Assembly (NCBI RefSeq): GCF_030317115.1
Contig: NZ_JASZYF010000001.1
Location: forward strand, 558,001-622,000
Direction: 5' to 3'
Length of the DNA stretch: 64,000 bases
Origin: Variovorax gracilis
GTDB taxonomy: Bacteria > Pseudomonadota > Gammaproteobacteria > Burkholderiales > Burkholderiaceae_C
The notes beneath the pieces are model-generated. The model did not search any database. It saw only the letters and a program-made list of their open reading frames with translations, and was not told where the DNA came from. The position numbers and the translations under genes were made by a program. Positions 19,001 to 27,456 of this stretch are shown piece by piece; within the stretch, counting starts at the first letter, position 1; each line of letters opens with the position of its first letter.

Positions 19001-22000
19001 TCACTCGATGGCCTTCAAGGGCGCCGCGGGCGATGGCCGCAACGAACCTCCGCCAGCTGCACCGGCATGCGCGGCCGCCACGGGCTGATCCGCAGACACA
19101 AACGCATCGCCGTGCGGCACTTCGCCATGCAGCTTGAGCGGCCGATTGCCTGTCATGCGACGCAACAGCACATAGAACACTGGTGTGAGGAACAAGCCGA
19201 AGGCCGTCACGCCAATCATTCCGGAGAACACCGCGATGCCCATCGCCTTGCGCATCTCGGCACCCGCGCCGGTGGAAAGCACCAGCGGCAGTACCCCCAT
19301 CACGAAGGCCATCGAGGTCATCAGAATCGGGCGCAGCCGCAGCCGGCTCGCCTCGATGGCCGCCTGGATCGGCGTCCGCCCGGCGAACTCCAGCTCTCGC
19401 GCGAACTCGACGATCAGGATTGCGTTCTTCGCCGACAGCCCCACCAGCACCATCAGCCCGATCTGCGTGAAGACGTTGTTGTCGCCGTGAGACAACCACA
19501 CGCCAGTCATCGCAGCCAGCAGCCCCATCGGCACGATCAGGATGATCGCGACCGGCAAGGTCAGGCTTTCATACTGCGCGGCCAGCACCAGGAACACCAG
19601 AAGGATGGCGAGCGGGAAAACCCACAGCGCCGAGTTGCCGGCCAGGATTTCCTGATAGGTCAGCTCCGTCCACTCGAAGCCGATGCCCTTGGGCAGCGTC
19701 TCGGCGGCGATGCGTTCGATCGCGTCCTGCGCCTGACCCGACGAAAAGCCCGGCGCCGGCCCGCCGTTGATATCGGCCGAGAGAAAGCCGTTGTAGCGCA
19801 TCGCACGCTCCGGCCCATAGCTGGGCTGGATGTTCATCAGCGCCGACAGGGGCACCATCTCGCCGCTGGCCGAACGAACCTTGAGCAGGCCGACGTCCTC
19901 GGCGCGCGCGCGGTACGGCGCATCCGCCTGAACGCGCACGCTGTAGGTGCGGCCGAAGCGGTTGAAATCGTTCGCGTACAGGCTGCCGAGGTAGATCTGC
20001 ATGGTGTCGAACACGTCCGTCACCGACACGCCGAGCTGGCGGGCCTTGGTGCGGTCGATGTCGGCATAGAGCTGCGGCACGTTGACCTGCCAGCTCGTGA
20101 ACATGCCCGCGAGTTCCGGCGTCTGGTAGGCCTTGGCCATGAACGCCTTGACCGCGCCGTCCATCGCCGCGTAGCCGAGCGACCCGCGGTCTTCGAGCTG
20201 CAGCTTGAAGCCGCCCGTCGTCCCCAGCCCTTGTACCGGCGGCGGCGGGAAGATCGCGATGAACGCATCCTGGATCTGGCTGAACTGGCCGTTCAACTGG
20301 CCCGCGATCGCACCCGCGCTGAGGTTCGCCGCCTTGCGCTCGTCGAAGTCCTTCAGGCTCACGAAAACGATGCCGGAGTTCGAGCTGTTGGTGAAGCCGT
20401 TGATCGACAGTCCGGGGAAGGTGATGGCGTGCTCGACACCCGGCTGCTTCATCACGATGTCGTTCATGCGGCGCGTCACTTCTTCCGTGCGGTCGAGCGT
20501 GGCGCCGTCGGGCAGTTGTGCAAAGCCGATCAGGTACTGCTTGTCCTGCGCCGGCACGAAGCCGCCGGGCACCGCCTTGAAGAGCCCGAAAGTCACGGCC
20601 ACCAGCGCGAGGTAGATCACCATCATCAGCGCCTTGCGCGAGATGGCTCCTTTCACGCCGGTGCTGTAGCCCTCGGCGCCGCGATGAAAGATGCGGTTGA
20701 AGCCCCGGAAGAAGCCGCCGAACACGCGGTCCATGCCACGCGTCAGTGCATCCTTGGGCGCGTCATGGCTGCGTAGCAGCAGCGCGGCGAGCGCGGGCGA
20801 CAAGGTCAGCGAATTGACGGCCGAGATCACGGTCGAGATCGCGATCGTCAACGCGAACTGCTTGTAGAACTGCCCCGTGAGGCCGCTGATGAATGCGAGC
20901 GGCACGAACACCGCCACCAGCACCAGCGCGATCGCGATGATGGGCCCCGACACTTCGCGCATCGCACGGTAGGTCGCCTGGCGCGGACTCAGGCCGGCCT
21001 CGATGTTGCGCTCGACGTTCTCGACCACCACGATCGCATCGTCCACCACGATGCCGATCGCGAGCACCAGCCCGAAGAGACTCAGTGCGTTGATCGAAAA
21101 GCCGAAGAGATGCATCACCGCGAAGGTGCCGATCACCGAGATGGGCACCGCGAGCAGCGGGATGATCGATGCGCGCCAAGTCTGCAGGAACAGGATCACG
21201 ACCAACACCACGAGCGCGATCGCTTCGAGCAGCGTGTGCACGACAGATTCGATCGAGGCACGCACGAACTGCGTCGGGTCGTAGACGATGCTGTAGTCGA
21301 CGCCATCGGGCATGTTCTTCTTCAGCTCGGCCATCGTGGCGCGAACGTCGTTGGAGATCTGGATCGCATTGGAGCCAGGCGCGGCGAAGATCGGTACCGC
21401 CACTGCATCCTTGTTGTCGAGCAGCGAGCGCAGCGCATAGCTCGACGCGCCGAGTTCCAGCCGCGCGACGTCGCGCAGCCGCGTCACGGCACCGTCGCTA
21501 CCGGTCTTGACGATGATGTCGCCGAACTCTTCCTCGGTCTGCAGACGGCCCTGTGCGTTGATCGAGATCTGCATGTCGACGCCTTGCAGGCCAGGCGATG
21601 CACCGACCACGCCGGCGGCTGCCTGCACGTTCTGTTCGCGAATGGCGCGCACCACGTCGCTGGCGGAGAGGCCGCGCTGGGCGACCTTCTGCGGATCGAG
21701 CCAGACACGCATCGAGTAGTCGCCCGAGCCGAACAACTGCACGTCGCCCACGCCCTGCACACGCGCCAGCCGGTCCTTGACATTGAGCACTGCGTAGTTG
21801 CGCAGGTAGGTCATGTCGTAGCGCCCGTTGGGCGAGAGCAAGTGCACCACCATCGTGAGATCGGGTGAACTCTTGATGGTCGTGATGCCGAGCCGTCGCA
21901 CTTCCTCGGGCAGGCGCGGCTCGGCTTGCGAGACGCGGTTCTGCACGAGTTGCTGTGCCTTGTCGGGATCGGTGCCGAGCTTGAAGGTCACGGTCAGCGT

Positions 22001-22270
22001 GAGCAGGCCGTCGGTCGTTGCCTGGCTGCTCATGTAGAGCATGCCTTCGACGCCGTTGATCGATTCCTCCAGCGGCGTGGCCACCGTCTCGGCAATGACC
22101 TTCGGGTTGGCGCCGGGGTAGTTGGCGCGCACCACGACCGAGGGCGGCACCACCTCGGGGTACTCGGAAATCGGCAGCCCGCGCAGCGCGATCAGCCCCG
22201 CGATCAGCATCAGCAGCGAGAGCACGCCGGCAAAGATCGGCCGGTCGATGAAGAACTTGGAAAGATTCAT
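19001..22270 (-). CDS. mexF: RND multidrug efflux transporter, HAE1 family (MexF-like)
   Basis: Proton-driven inner-membrane pump of 1089 residues, twelve transmembrane helices and two large periplasmic loops. The N-terminus (FFIDRPIFAGVLSLLMLIAGL), the SEYPEVVPPSVVVRANYPGANP segment, and the VVDDAIVVVENVERN segment carrying the helix-4 proton-relay aspartates are all MexF-like. From memory of the family, MexF, BpeF and CeoB are the closest named relatives, known for exporting chloramphenicol, trimethoprim and quinolones; the actual substrates here are not shown by sequence. It lies 25 bases downstream of the adaptor gene. Confidence 0.95.
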   Translation of the reverse strand: MNLSKFFIDRPIFAGVLSLLMLIAGLIALRGLPISEYPEVVPPSVVVRANYPGANPKVIAETVATPLEESINGVEGMLYMSSQATTDGLLTLTVTFKLGTDPDKAQQLVQNRVSQAEPRLPEEVRRLGITTIKSSPDLTMVVHLLSPNGRYDMTYLRNYAVLNVKDRLARVQGVGDVQLFGSGDYSMRVWLDPQKVAQRGLSASDVVRAIREQNVQAAAGVVGASPGLQGVDMQISINAQGRLQTEEEFGDIIVKTGSDGAVTRLRDVARLELGASSYALRSLLDNKDAVAVPIFAAPGSNAIQISNDVRATMAELKKNMPDGVDYSIVYDPTQFVRASIESVVHTLLEAIALVVLVVILFLQTWRASIIPLLAVPISVIGTFAVMHLFGFSINALSLFGLVLAIGIVVDDAIVVVENVERNIEAGLSPRQATYRAMREVSGPIIAIALVLVAVFVPLAFISGLTGQFYKQFALTIAISTVISAVNSLTLSPALAALLLRSHDAPKDALTRGMDRVFGGFFRGFNRIFHRGAEGYSTGVKGAISRKALMMVIYLALVAVTFGLFKAVPGGFVPAQDKQYLIGFAQLPDGATLDRTEEVTRRMNDIVMKQPGVEHAITFPGLSINGFTNSSNSGIVFVSLKDFDERKAANLSAGAIAGQLNGQFSQIQDAFIAIFPPPPVQGLGTTGGFKLQLEDRGSLGYAAMDGAVKAFMAKAYQTPELAGMFTSWQVNVPQLYADIDRTKARQLGVSVTDVFDTMQIYLGSLYANDFNRFGRTYSVRVQADAPYRARAEDVGLLKVRSASGEMVPLSALMNIQPSYGPERAMRYNGFLSADINGGPAPGFSSGQAQDAIERIAAETLPKGIGFEWTELTYQEILAGNSALWVFPLAILLVFLVLAAQYESLTLPVAIILIVPMGLLAAMTGVWLSHGDNNVFTQIGLMVLVGLSAKNAILIVEFARELEFAGRTPIQAAIEASRLRLRPILMTSMAFVMGVLPLVLSTGAGAEMRKAMGIAVFSGMIGVTAFGLFLTPVFYVLLRRMTGNRPLKLHGEVPHGDAFVSADQPVAAAHAGAAGGGSLRPSPAAPLKAIE

Positions 22271-22295
22271 GATGATTTCTCCGAGAGCCGTGCGA

Positions 22296-23540
22296 TCAGG
22301 ACTTCGCGTCGGCCACGTGCTGGGCCGGTGCTTGCACTTCGGCCTTGGCGTCCATGGTCACGGTCTGCGGCGCCACGAGTGCACCGGGGCGGATGTGCTG
22401 CAGGCCATTGACGACCACGCGCTCGCCCGCCTTGAGGCCCTTGGTCACGACACGCAGACCATTGACCGGCGCGCCCAGCGATACCTCGCGGTACTCGGCC
22501 TTGTTGTCCTCGCCGACGACCATCACGAACTTCTTGTTCTGGTCGGTGCCTACCGCGCGCTCGTTGACCAGCAGTGCCGTGTCGTTGCGCGCCTGGCCCA
22601 TGCGGATACGGGCGAACTGGCCGGGGATCAGCGCACCATCCTTGTTGTCGAAGGCTGCGCGCACGCGCACCGTGCCGCTCTTGGCATCGACCTGGTTGTC
22701 GATGAGTTGCAGACGGCCTTCATAAGGCGTGCCGTCGATGCCGGCAGTGCCCATCTGCACGGGGATGCCCTCGATGCGGGTGCGCGCGCTGGCGCCGCCG
22801 GGCAGGTCCTTCAGCGCGCGGACGACGATCTGCTCGTCGGCATCGAAGCTGGCGTAGATCGGGCTGACGGACACCAGCGTCGTCAATACCGGCGCGCCGG
22901 GGCCGGCCGCAACGAGATTGCCGATCGTCACTTCGAGCTTGCCGATGCGACCCGCGACCGGGGCGCGGACTTGCGTGTAGCCGAGGTTCAGGCGTGCGCT
23001 CTGCAGCGAGGCCTGCGCCGCGCGCAGGTTGGCTTCGGCTTCGCGACCGGCGTTGGTGCGCTCATCCAGTTCGCGCTGCGCGATGGCCTTTTCATCCCAG
23101 AGACGGCGTGCGCGTTCCTGCTCGCTGCGGGTGAACGACACCCTGGCCTGTGCCGAGGCCACCTGTGCCTCGGCGCGTTGCACTTCCGCAGCGTAGGGAG
23201 CAGGGTCGATGGTGATCAGGAGTTCGCCCTGCTTCACCAGGGCGCCCTCGCGAAAGTGCACGGCTTGCACGGCACCCGCCACGCGGGACCGCACATCGAC
23301 TCGTTCGACCGCTTCGAGGCGACCGGAGAACTCGTCCCACGTGTTGACTTCCGTCGCGGCCACGGTCGCCACCGAGACTGGCGTGGCGCGCGGCGCCGAG
23401 ACGGCCGGGGCGTTGTTTGCCTCGGCATTGAAACTGTGGAAGCCGAGCGCGGCGGCTGCAATCGCCACCAATGCCGTGACGCCGGTCACCGCGGGCCAGA
23501 GGCCGCGACGGGCCATGGAGGAAAGCTTGGGGTTCGTCAT
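22296..23540 (-). CDS. mexE: RND efflux periplasmic adaptor (membrane-fusion protein, MexE-like)
   Basis: Connects the RND pump to the outer-membrane channel. The 414-residue product has an N-terminal membrane anchor (about residues 13-37; no lipobox cysteine), a biotinyl-lipoyl half motif (VRSRVAGAVQAVHFREGALVKQGELLITID), a helical hairpin, the second lipoyl half (YTQVRAPVAGRIGKLEV), and a beta-barrel domain. The start at 23540 matches the family N-terminus; the open frame extends upstream without homology. The 247-base gap to the lipase-like gene is longer than elsewhere in the operon and shows no gene; it contains a short hairpin around 23721-23745 and could hold a second promoter. Confidence 0.93.
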   Translation of the reverse strand: MTNPKLSSMARRGLWPAVTGVTALVAIAAAALGFHSFNAEANNAPAVSAPRATPVSVATVAATEVNTWDEFSGRLEAVERVDVRSRVAGAVQAVHFREGALVKQGELLITIDPAPYAAEVQRAEAQVASAQARVSFTRSEQERARRLWDEKAIAQRELDERTNAGREAEANLRAAQASLQSARLNLGYTQVRAPVAGRIGKLEVTIGNLVAAGPGAPVLTTLVSVSPIYASFDADEQIVVRALKDLPGGASARTRIEGIPVQMGTAGIDGTPYEGRLQLIDNQVDAKSGTVRVRAAFDNKDGALIPGQFARIRMGQARNDTALLVNERAVGTDQNKKFVMVVGEDNKAEYREVSLGAPVNGLRVVTKGLKAGERVVVNGLQHIRPGALVAPQTVTMDAKAEVQAPAQHVADAKS

Positions 23541-23787
23541 GATGAAACGTCCTTTTGGTGACTCTTGAGATGCAAAGCGCCCTCCCGCGCGGATAGCGCA
23601 GGACAGCGGGGAAAACGAAATCGGGTGGGAGCGCGTCGCCGGAGCACCACGGATGGGCGGTCGCGCAGGCAAAGGCTCCCCCCGCAAGGCGGTCGTGTCG
23701 CCTTGCAGATCGAGGTGCAATCACCTCACCTTTGGGTGATCCCGCGCGACGGGATCCTTCAGTGCACGGGGCGCCGTGCTTCGCCGC

Positions 23788-24648
23788 TCAGTGAGGCGGC
23801 GGTGCCGCGCTGAAAAACTCGCGGAAGTGCTTCTGTACGACCGCCTCGCAGGCCGCACAGCCAGAATCGTCCGGCCGGTAGAGCGCCTCGGGCCAGTTCG
23901 AAGCGCCGGGCAACACATTGCTCGTGACCTCGATGCCGGCGTCGCTCAGCCGTTTGGCGAAGTTCAGCGCTTCGTCGCGCATCGGATCATCCTTCCCGAC
24001 AAGCACCAGCGTTCTCGCCAGTTCGGCCAGACGCAGCGACCCGCCGGGCACCGCGTATGGGTGCGTCGCATTCATCGGGCGGCTGAGGTATTCCTGCCAG
24101 CCGGAGGCCCACTTGCACTGCACGGCATCCCCCTTGGCCTGCCGGAGCGAAGGCGTCCCAGCGCAGGGATCGAGCATCGGCGAAAGCAGGATCTGCCCAG
24201 CCAGCGGCGGATGCGCCCTGTCCCGCGCCATCAGGGCCACTGCAGCCGCCAGATTGCCGCCGGCTTCCTCGCCGGCCAGGAACAGTTGCGCGCCCCTGCC
24301 CGCCAGCTTCATGCGTTGCTTGTAGACCCACTCCAGCGCGGCAAAGCCGACCTCGATGGGTTCGGGAAACGGTGCCTTGGGCGCAAGCGGATAGTCCAGC
24401 GACACCACCACCGCGCCGGCACCCGCCAGCAGGCGGGCCACGTTGCGCCCGTTGTCCAGGTCGCCGCACACGAAGGTGCCGCCGTGGAAATGGAGCACCA
24501 GCGGTGAGGTGGTGCCCCGCACACGCTCGCCATACAGCCGGGCCAGCACGGGCTCCCGGTCCGGCAGTTCGATGCGGATGTCGGTTTCGGCGCCCCGCGC
24601 GGCAGCCGTGGGGGCTTCAGCAGTTGGCAGGGTTGGACGGGTGGACAT
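23788..24648 (-). CDS. Lipase-like alpha/beta hydrolase (LlpE-like) lacking the catalytic serine
   Basis: The 286-residue product belongs to the hormone-sensitive-lipase branch of alpha/beta hydrolases: oxyanion-hole motif HGGT at residues 55-58, then DYPLAPKAPFP near residue 85. The nucleophile elbow, normally G-D-S-A-G-G, reads G-E-E-A-G-G-N at residues 126-132, so the serine position (128) is glutamate; the DNA codons are GAG and GAA. The aspartate (GKDDPMRDEA) is kept, but the usual C-terminal histidine region reads LPGASNWPEAL, with no histidine. By known family chemistry it should not be an active esterase. Its position ahead of a MexEF-like pump matches llpE of the Burkholderia ceoR-llpE-ceoAB-opcM and bpeEF-oprC loci. 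Confidence 0.85.
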   Translation of the reverse strand: MSTRPTLPTAEAPTAAARGAETDIRIELPDREPVLARLYGERVRGTTSPLVLHFHGGTFVCGDLDNGRNVARLLAGAGAVVVSLDYPLAPKAPFPEPIEVGFAALEWVYKQRMKLAGRGAQLFLAGEEAGGNLAAAVALMARDRAHPPLAGQILLSPMLDPCAGTPSLRQAKGDAVQCKWASGWQEYLSRPMNATHPYAVPGGSLRLAELARTLVLVGKDDPMRDEALNFAKRLSDAGIEVTSNVLPGASNWPEALYRPDDSGCAACEAVVQKHFREFFSAAPPPH

Positions 24649-24674
24649 GGACGACCTCGGTGGGTGGACGATGG

Positions 24675-24707
24675 GTTGAATATAAGACGTCGTTGATATG
24701 CTTCAAC
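24675..24707. promoter_or_regulatory. Candidate LysR-type operator between llpE-like gene and lysR
   Basis: Within the 164-base divergent intergenic region lies GTTGA-N6-TCAAC (24692-24707), a dyad that contains a T-N11-A LysR-box pattern. A further GTTGAA half-site lies at 24675-24680, 11 bases before it, so the outer half-sites form a longer inverted repeat. Two half-sites spaced this way are typical of LysR recognition and activation sites. This is inference from pattern and position. Confidence 0.5.
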
Positions 24708-24812
24708 AAGGGCTCGGACCTCACTCTGTTTCCAATCGGCTAACAATCGCCTCAAAAGGCCGTGTGAGAATTCCGCTCCCCCCGGCCCCAGGCCACCCCA
24801 GGAGCAGCATAG

Positions 24813-25727
24813 ATGGATCAGATCCAGGCCATGCGGATCTTTGTCCGCGTCGTCGAAGCAGGCACATTCACCCGCGCCGCCGATTCGCTCGGCCTGCCCA
24901 AGGGCACGGTCACCAAGCAGATCCAGGCGCTGGAGTCGCGCCTGCATGTGAAGCTGCTCAACCGCACCACGCGCCGGGTCACCGTCACGCCGGACGGGGC
25001 GGCGTACTTCGAACGCACCGCGCGCCTGCTGAACGACTTCGACGACATCGAGGCCAGCATGACCAATGCACAGGCCAACCCCACCGGCAGGCTGCGCATC
25101 GACGTGGGGTCGTCGATGGCGAGGCTGGTCATCCTTCCCGCCCTGTCGACTTTCTGCGACCGCTACCCCGACATCCAGGTCGATGTGGGCGTGAGCGACC
25201 GCGCGGTGGACCTGATCACCGACAACGTCGACTGCGTGATCCGCGGCGGCGAGTTGGCCGACCAGTCGCTGGTGGCGCGCCGCATCGGCAATCTGCCCTG
25301 GATGACCGTGGCTTCGCCGGCCTACCTCAAGCGCTACGGCGCGCCGCAGCATCCGACAGACATCGAGAAGCGCCATCTGGTGGTGAGCTTCTTCTCGGGC
25401 AGCACGCGCCGCGTCTACCCGCACGAATTCCATCGCGGCGATGAGCAATTCGAGATCGCAGGCCCCTACCGCGTGGCGGTCAACGACAGCAACGCCCACA
25501 TGACCGCGGTGCTGGGGGGCTTCGGCCTCTCGCAGGTCATTACTTATATGGCGGAGCCCTACATCGCCAGTGGCGAACTCATCGAGATCCTGCCGGACTG
25601 GAAGCGCCCCCCCCTGCCCGTACACGTCGTGTATCCGCCAAACCGCCATTTGAGCGCCAAGGTCCGCGCCTTCGTTGATTGGGCTGCCGACCTCTTTGCG
25701 AAGCACCCGCAGTTGCAGAGAATCTGA
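24813..25727 (+). CDS. LysR-family transcriptional regulator divergent from the efflux operon
   Basis: A 304-residue LysR regulator: winged helix-turn-helix in the first 60 residues (TFTRAADSLGLPKGTVTKQIQALESRL), then the substrate-binding domain. The N-terminal MDQIQAMRIFVRVVE resembles the DmlR/AaeR/CrgA-like subgroup. AGGAG lies seven bases before the ATG. By position it occupies the place of ceoR in Burkholderia, so control of the divergent llpE-mexEF-oprN-like operon is the simplest reading, but I cannot show that it is orthologous to CeoR, BpeT or MexT. Confidence 0.92.
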   Translation: MDQIQAMRIFVRVVEAGTFTRAADSLGLPKGTVTKQIQALESRLHVKLLNRTTRRVTVTPDGAAYFERTARLLNDFDDIEASMTNAQANPTGRLRIDVGSSMARLVILPALSTFCDRYPDIQVDVGVSDRAVDLITDNVDCVIRGGELADQSLVARRIGNLPWMTVASPAYLKRYGAPQHPTDIEKRHLVVSFFSGSTRRVYPHEFHRGDEQFEIAGPYRVAVNDSNAHMTAVLGGFGLSQVITYMAEPYIASGELIEILPDWKRPPLPVHVVYPPNRHLSAKVRAFVDWAADLFAKHPQLQRI

Positions 25728-25822
25728 CGGCACGTAAACCTGGACCGGGCTCTTCAACAAGTTTGACATCCGTCCGCGCCCAAGCGCAATATGCAGCGCA
25801 TGTAGTTCGCTTGGAGAGTGCG

Positions 25823-26200
25823 ATGAACATGAAACTTCAGTTGCGCACGGCTGCGGCCGTGACATGCATGGCGCTGGCGATGGCAGCTGCGCCAGTCCGC
25901 GCGGCCGAGGTCCAGATGGTCACCGGTGAGCAATGGACTCAGTCGAGCGAGGCCGTCAAGAAGGCGTACCTCGTCGGCCTTGCCAACATGGTCCAGGTCC
26001 AGACCGCCTATCACGGCGCCAATCCACCCACCGACGCGCAAAGCTTCATCCCGCGCCTGGCCAAGGGCATGCAGGGTCAGACGCTGGACGGCGTGCGCGA
26101 AAACCTCGACCGCTGGTACGCAGCGAATCCGACGAAGCTCAAGCGGCCGGTGCTCGACATCATCTGGTTTGAAATGGCCGTTCCCGGCCTGAAGAAGTGA
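25823..26200 (+). CDS. Small exported protein of unknown function
   Basis: A 125-residue product with a clear signal peptide (cleaved after VRAAEV-type site, near residue 27). GGAGAG lies seven bases upstream of the ATG. The mature part is helical (SSEAVKKAYLVGLANMVQVQ ... GVRENLDRWYAANPTKLKRPVLDIIWFEM) and has no cysteine. The spacing of helices and the NPTKLKRPVLDI segment faintly recall the Rap1a/Tai immunity-protein fold, but this is a weak resemblance. It is followed 11 bases later by a glycine-zipper lipoprotein gene and probably forms a two-gene envelope operon with it. Confidence 0.72.
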   Translation: MNMKLQLRTAAAVTCMALAMAAAPVRAAEVQMVTGEQWTQSSEAVKKAYLVGLANMVQVQTAYHGANPPTDAQSFIPRLAKGMQGQTLDGVRENLDRWYAANPTKLKRPVLDIIWFEMAVPGLKK

Positions 26201-26211
26201 CGGAGCTGACC

Positions 26212-26448
26212 ATGAAACGACTCGTATGGATGTCGACTGTTGCGGCCATGACGCTCTTGGCCGCGTGCACGGACATGACACCGCGGCAGCAGGGAACGAT
26301 GAGCGGCGCGGGCCTGGGCGCTCTGGGCGGTGCAGGTATCGCCGCGATCGCCGGAGGCGACGCGTGGACCGGTGCCGCGATTGGTGCCGTTGCCGGGGGC
26401 GTCGCCGGGAACATCAAGGGCGGCCGGCAACAGCAAACCGGCTGGTGA
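26212..26448 (+). CDS. Small glycine-zipper lipoprotein
   Basis: A 78-residue product with a lipoprotein signal (LLAAC, Cys21) followed by a glycine-zipper segment (GAGLGALGGAGIAAIAGGDAWTGAAIGAVAGGVAGNI) and a short polar tail. Such small proteins sit in the outer membrane or periplasm and can stabilise the envelope. The ATG at 26212 has GGAG seven bases upstream; an in-frame GTG five codons earlier overlaps the previous stop and is less likely. Same direction as the exported-protein gene before it; convergent with cobD. Confidence 0.8.
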   Translation: MKRLVWMSTVAAMTLLAACTDMTPRQQGTMSGAGLGALGGAGIAAIAGGDAWTGAAIGAVAGGVAGNIKGGRQQQTGW

Positions 26449-26454
26449 TCGGAT

Positions 26455-27456
26455 TCAGGATCGCGATGCGATCCACGCCCGTTGCAACGCCACCTGACTG
26501 GCCGGCGACAGTACGCCGAGCCGAACGTGCCCCGGAATGCCGAAGGAGGCGGTGTCGCGCAGCTTGATGCCCTCCGCCCTCAGTTCGGATACGCGCGCCC
26601 CTGAATACGGTACGTCCGGCTTCGCACAGAAGTAGCTCGCGACGCTGGGTTCGCACACCCAGCCCAGCGATTCGCACAACTCGCGTTGTTCAGCCTCCCA
26701 GACTCCGAGCTTGAGCCGGCTCTTGCCGAGCCACTTTTGCGTGCTCTCGCTGGTCCACGATTCGAGCAGTGCCACGCCATGTGCGCCCAAGGGCCAGGAA
26801 GGTGCCAGACGTTCGAGGCGCGTCGCCATGTCTGCGGCATCCACCGGCGCAATGGCATAGGCGGCCCGGATGCCCGTGAGACCGAGTGCCTTGTTCGGCG
26901 TCCAGAGTTGCCAGACGCGATCGAGCCGGTCTCGGCCCAGGGCCAATGAACCCCGCAAGCGCAGGGGCTCGTAGGCCAGGTCGAGCACACACGTCGCTTC
27001 CGCGCGCAACCGCATGACGATTTCCGCGAGTTCACCCGCCTGGCCCAGCGGACTGGACGGATCGCAGCACCACACCAGATCCGCAGCACCTGCCTCGGGC
27101 TCCGGCTCGAATCGCCATGCGCTCGCGGCACGAAGATAGTCGCCATAGCAATGCCGCGGCACCCAGACGCGCCGGCTGTCCCCTTGCGCCACGGCCGCCG
27201 TGATCCGGCCGATGAATTCGCTGGCGCTCGCGGCGATCACGATCCGACGGACTTCGACCTGATGAAAGTGTGCAAGCCGTTCGCGCAGCGTCGAGTAGAG
27301 CGGGTCTGGATAGCGGCCGGCATCCACGCGTTGAAGCGCCAGCCTCGTTCCCGGGCAAGGGCCGCAGGCGTTGGCGTTCGTGGAGAAATCGTGCGGCGCC
27401 GCGCCTTGGGCATCCGTGCCGCCGTGCAGAGACTCGAAGATGTGGGATGAGGTCAT
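26455..27456 (-). CDS. cobD: Threonine-phosphate decarboxylase (PLP enzyme, cobalamin salvage)
   Basis: Makes aminopropanol phosphate from threonine phosphate for the side arm of cobinamide. (The same enzyme is called CobC in Pseudomonas nomenclature.) The 333-residue fold-type I PLP protein starts with the family's HGG segment and FSTNANACGPCPG (in place of the usual DFS.N.NP.GP), and has the PLP lysine in WTPNKALGLTGIRAAYA near residue 207. The ATG overlaps the cbiB stop by four bases. It is the last gene of the B12-riboswitch operon. The function is supported by the context more than by the sequence, which is rather diverged. Confidence 0.85.
   Translation of the reverse strand: MTSSHIFESLHGGTDAQGAAPHDFSTNANACGPCPGTRLALQRVDAGRYPDPLYSTLRERLAHFHQVEVRRIVIAASASEFIGRITAAVAQGDSRRVWVPRHCYGDYLRAASAWRFEPEPEAGAADLVWCCDPSSPLGQAGELAEIVMRLRAEATCVLDLAYEPLRLRGSLALGRDRLDRVWQLWTPNKALGLTGIRAAYAIAPVDAADMATRLERLAPSWPLGAHGVALLESWTSESTQKWLGKSRLKLGVWEAEQRELCESLGWVCEPSVASYFCAKPDVPYSGARVSELRAEGIKLRDTASFGIPGHVRLGVLSPASQVALQRAWIASRS

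Noticed and set aside
17460..19499. Open frame suggesting a 679-residue NodT protein
   Set aside because: The first 180 codons lie inside the RND pump gene in another frame; the lipoprotein signal begins at 18959.
23541..23787. Possible small gene or riboswitch between the lipase-like gene and mexE
   Set aside because: No open frame with a ribosome site and no known aptamer pattern; only a short hairpin near 23721-23745.
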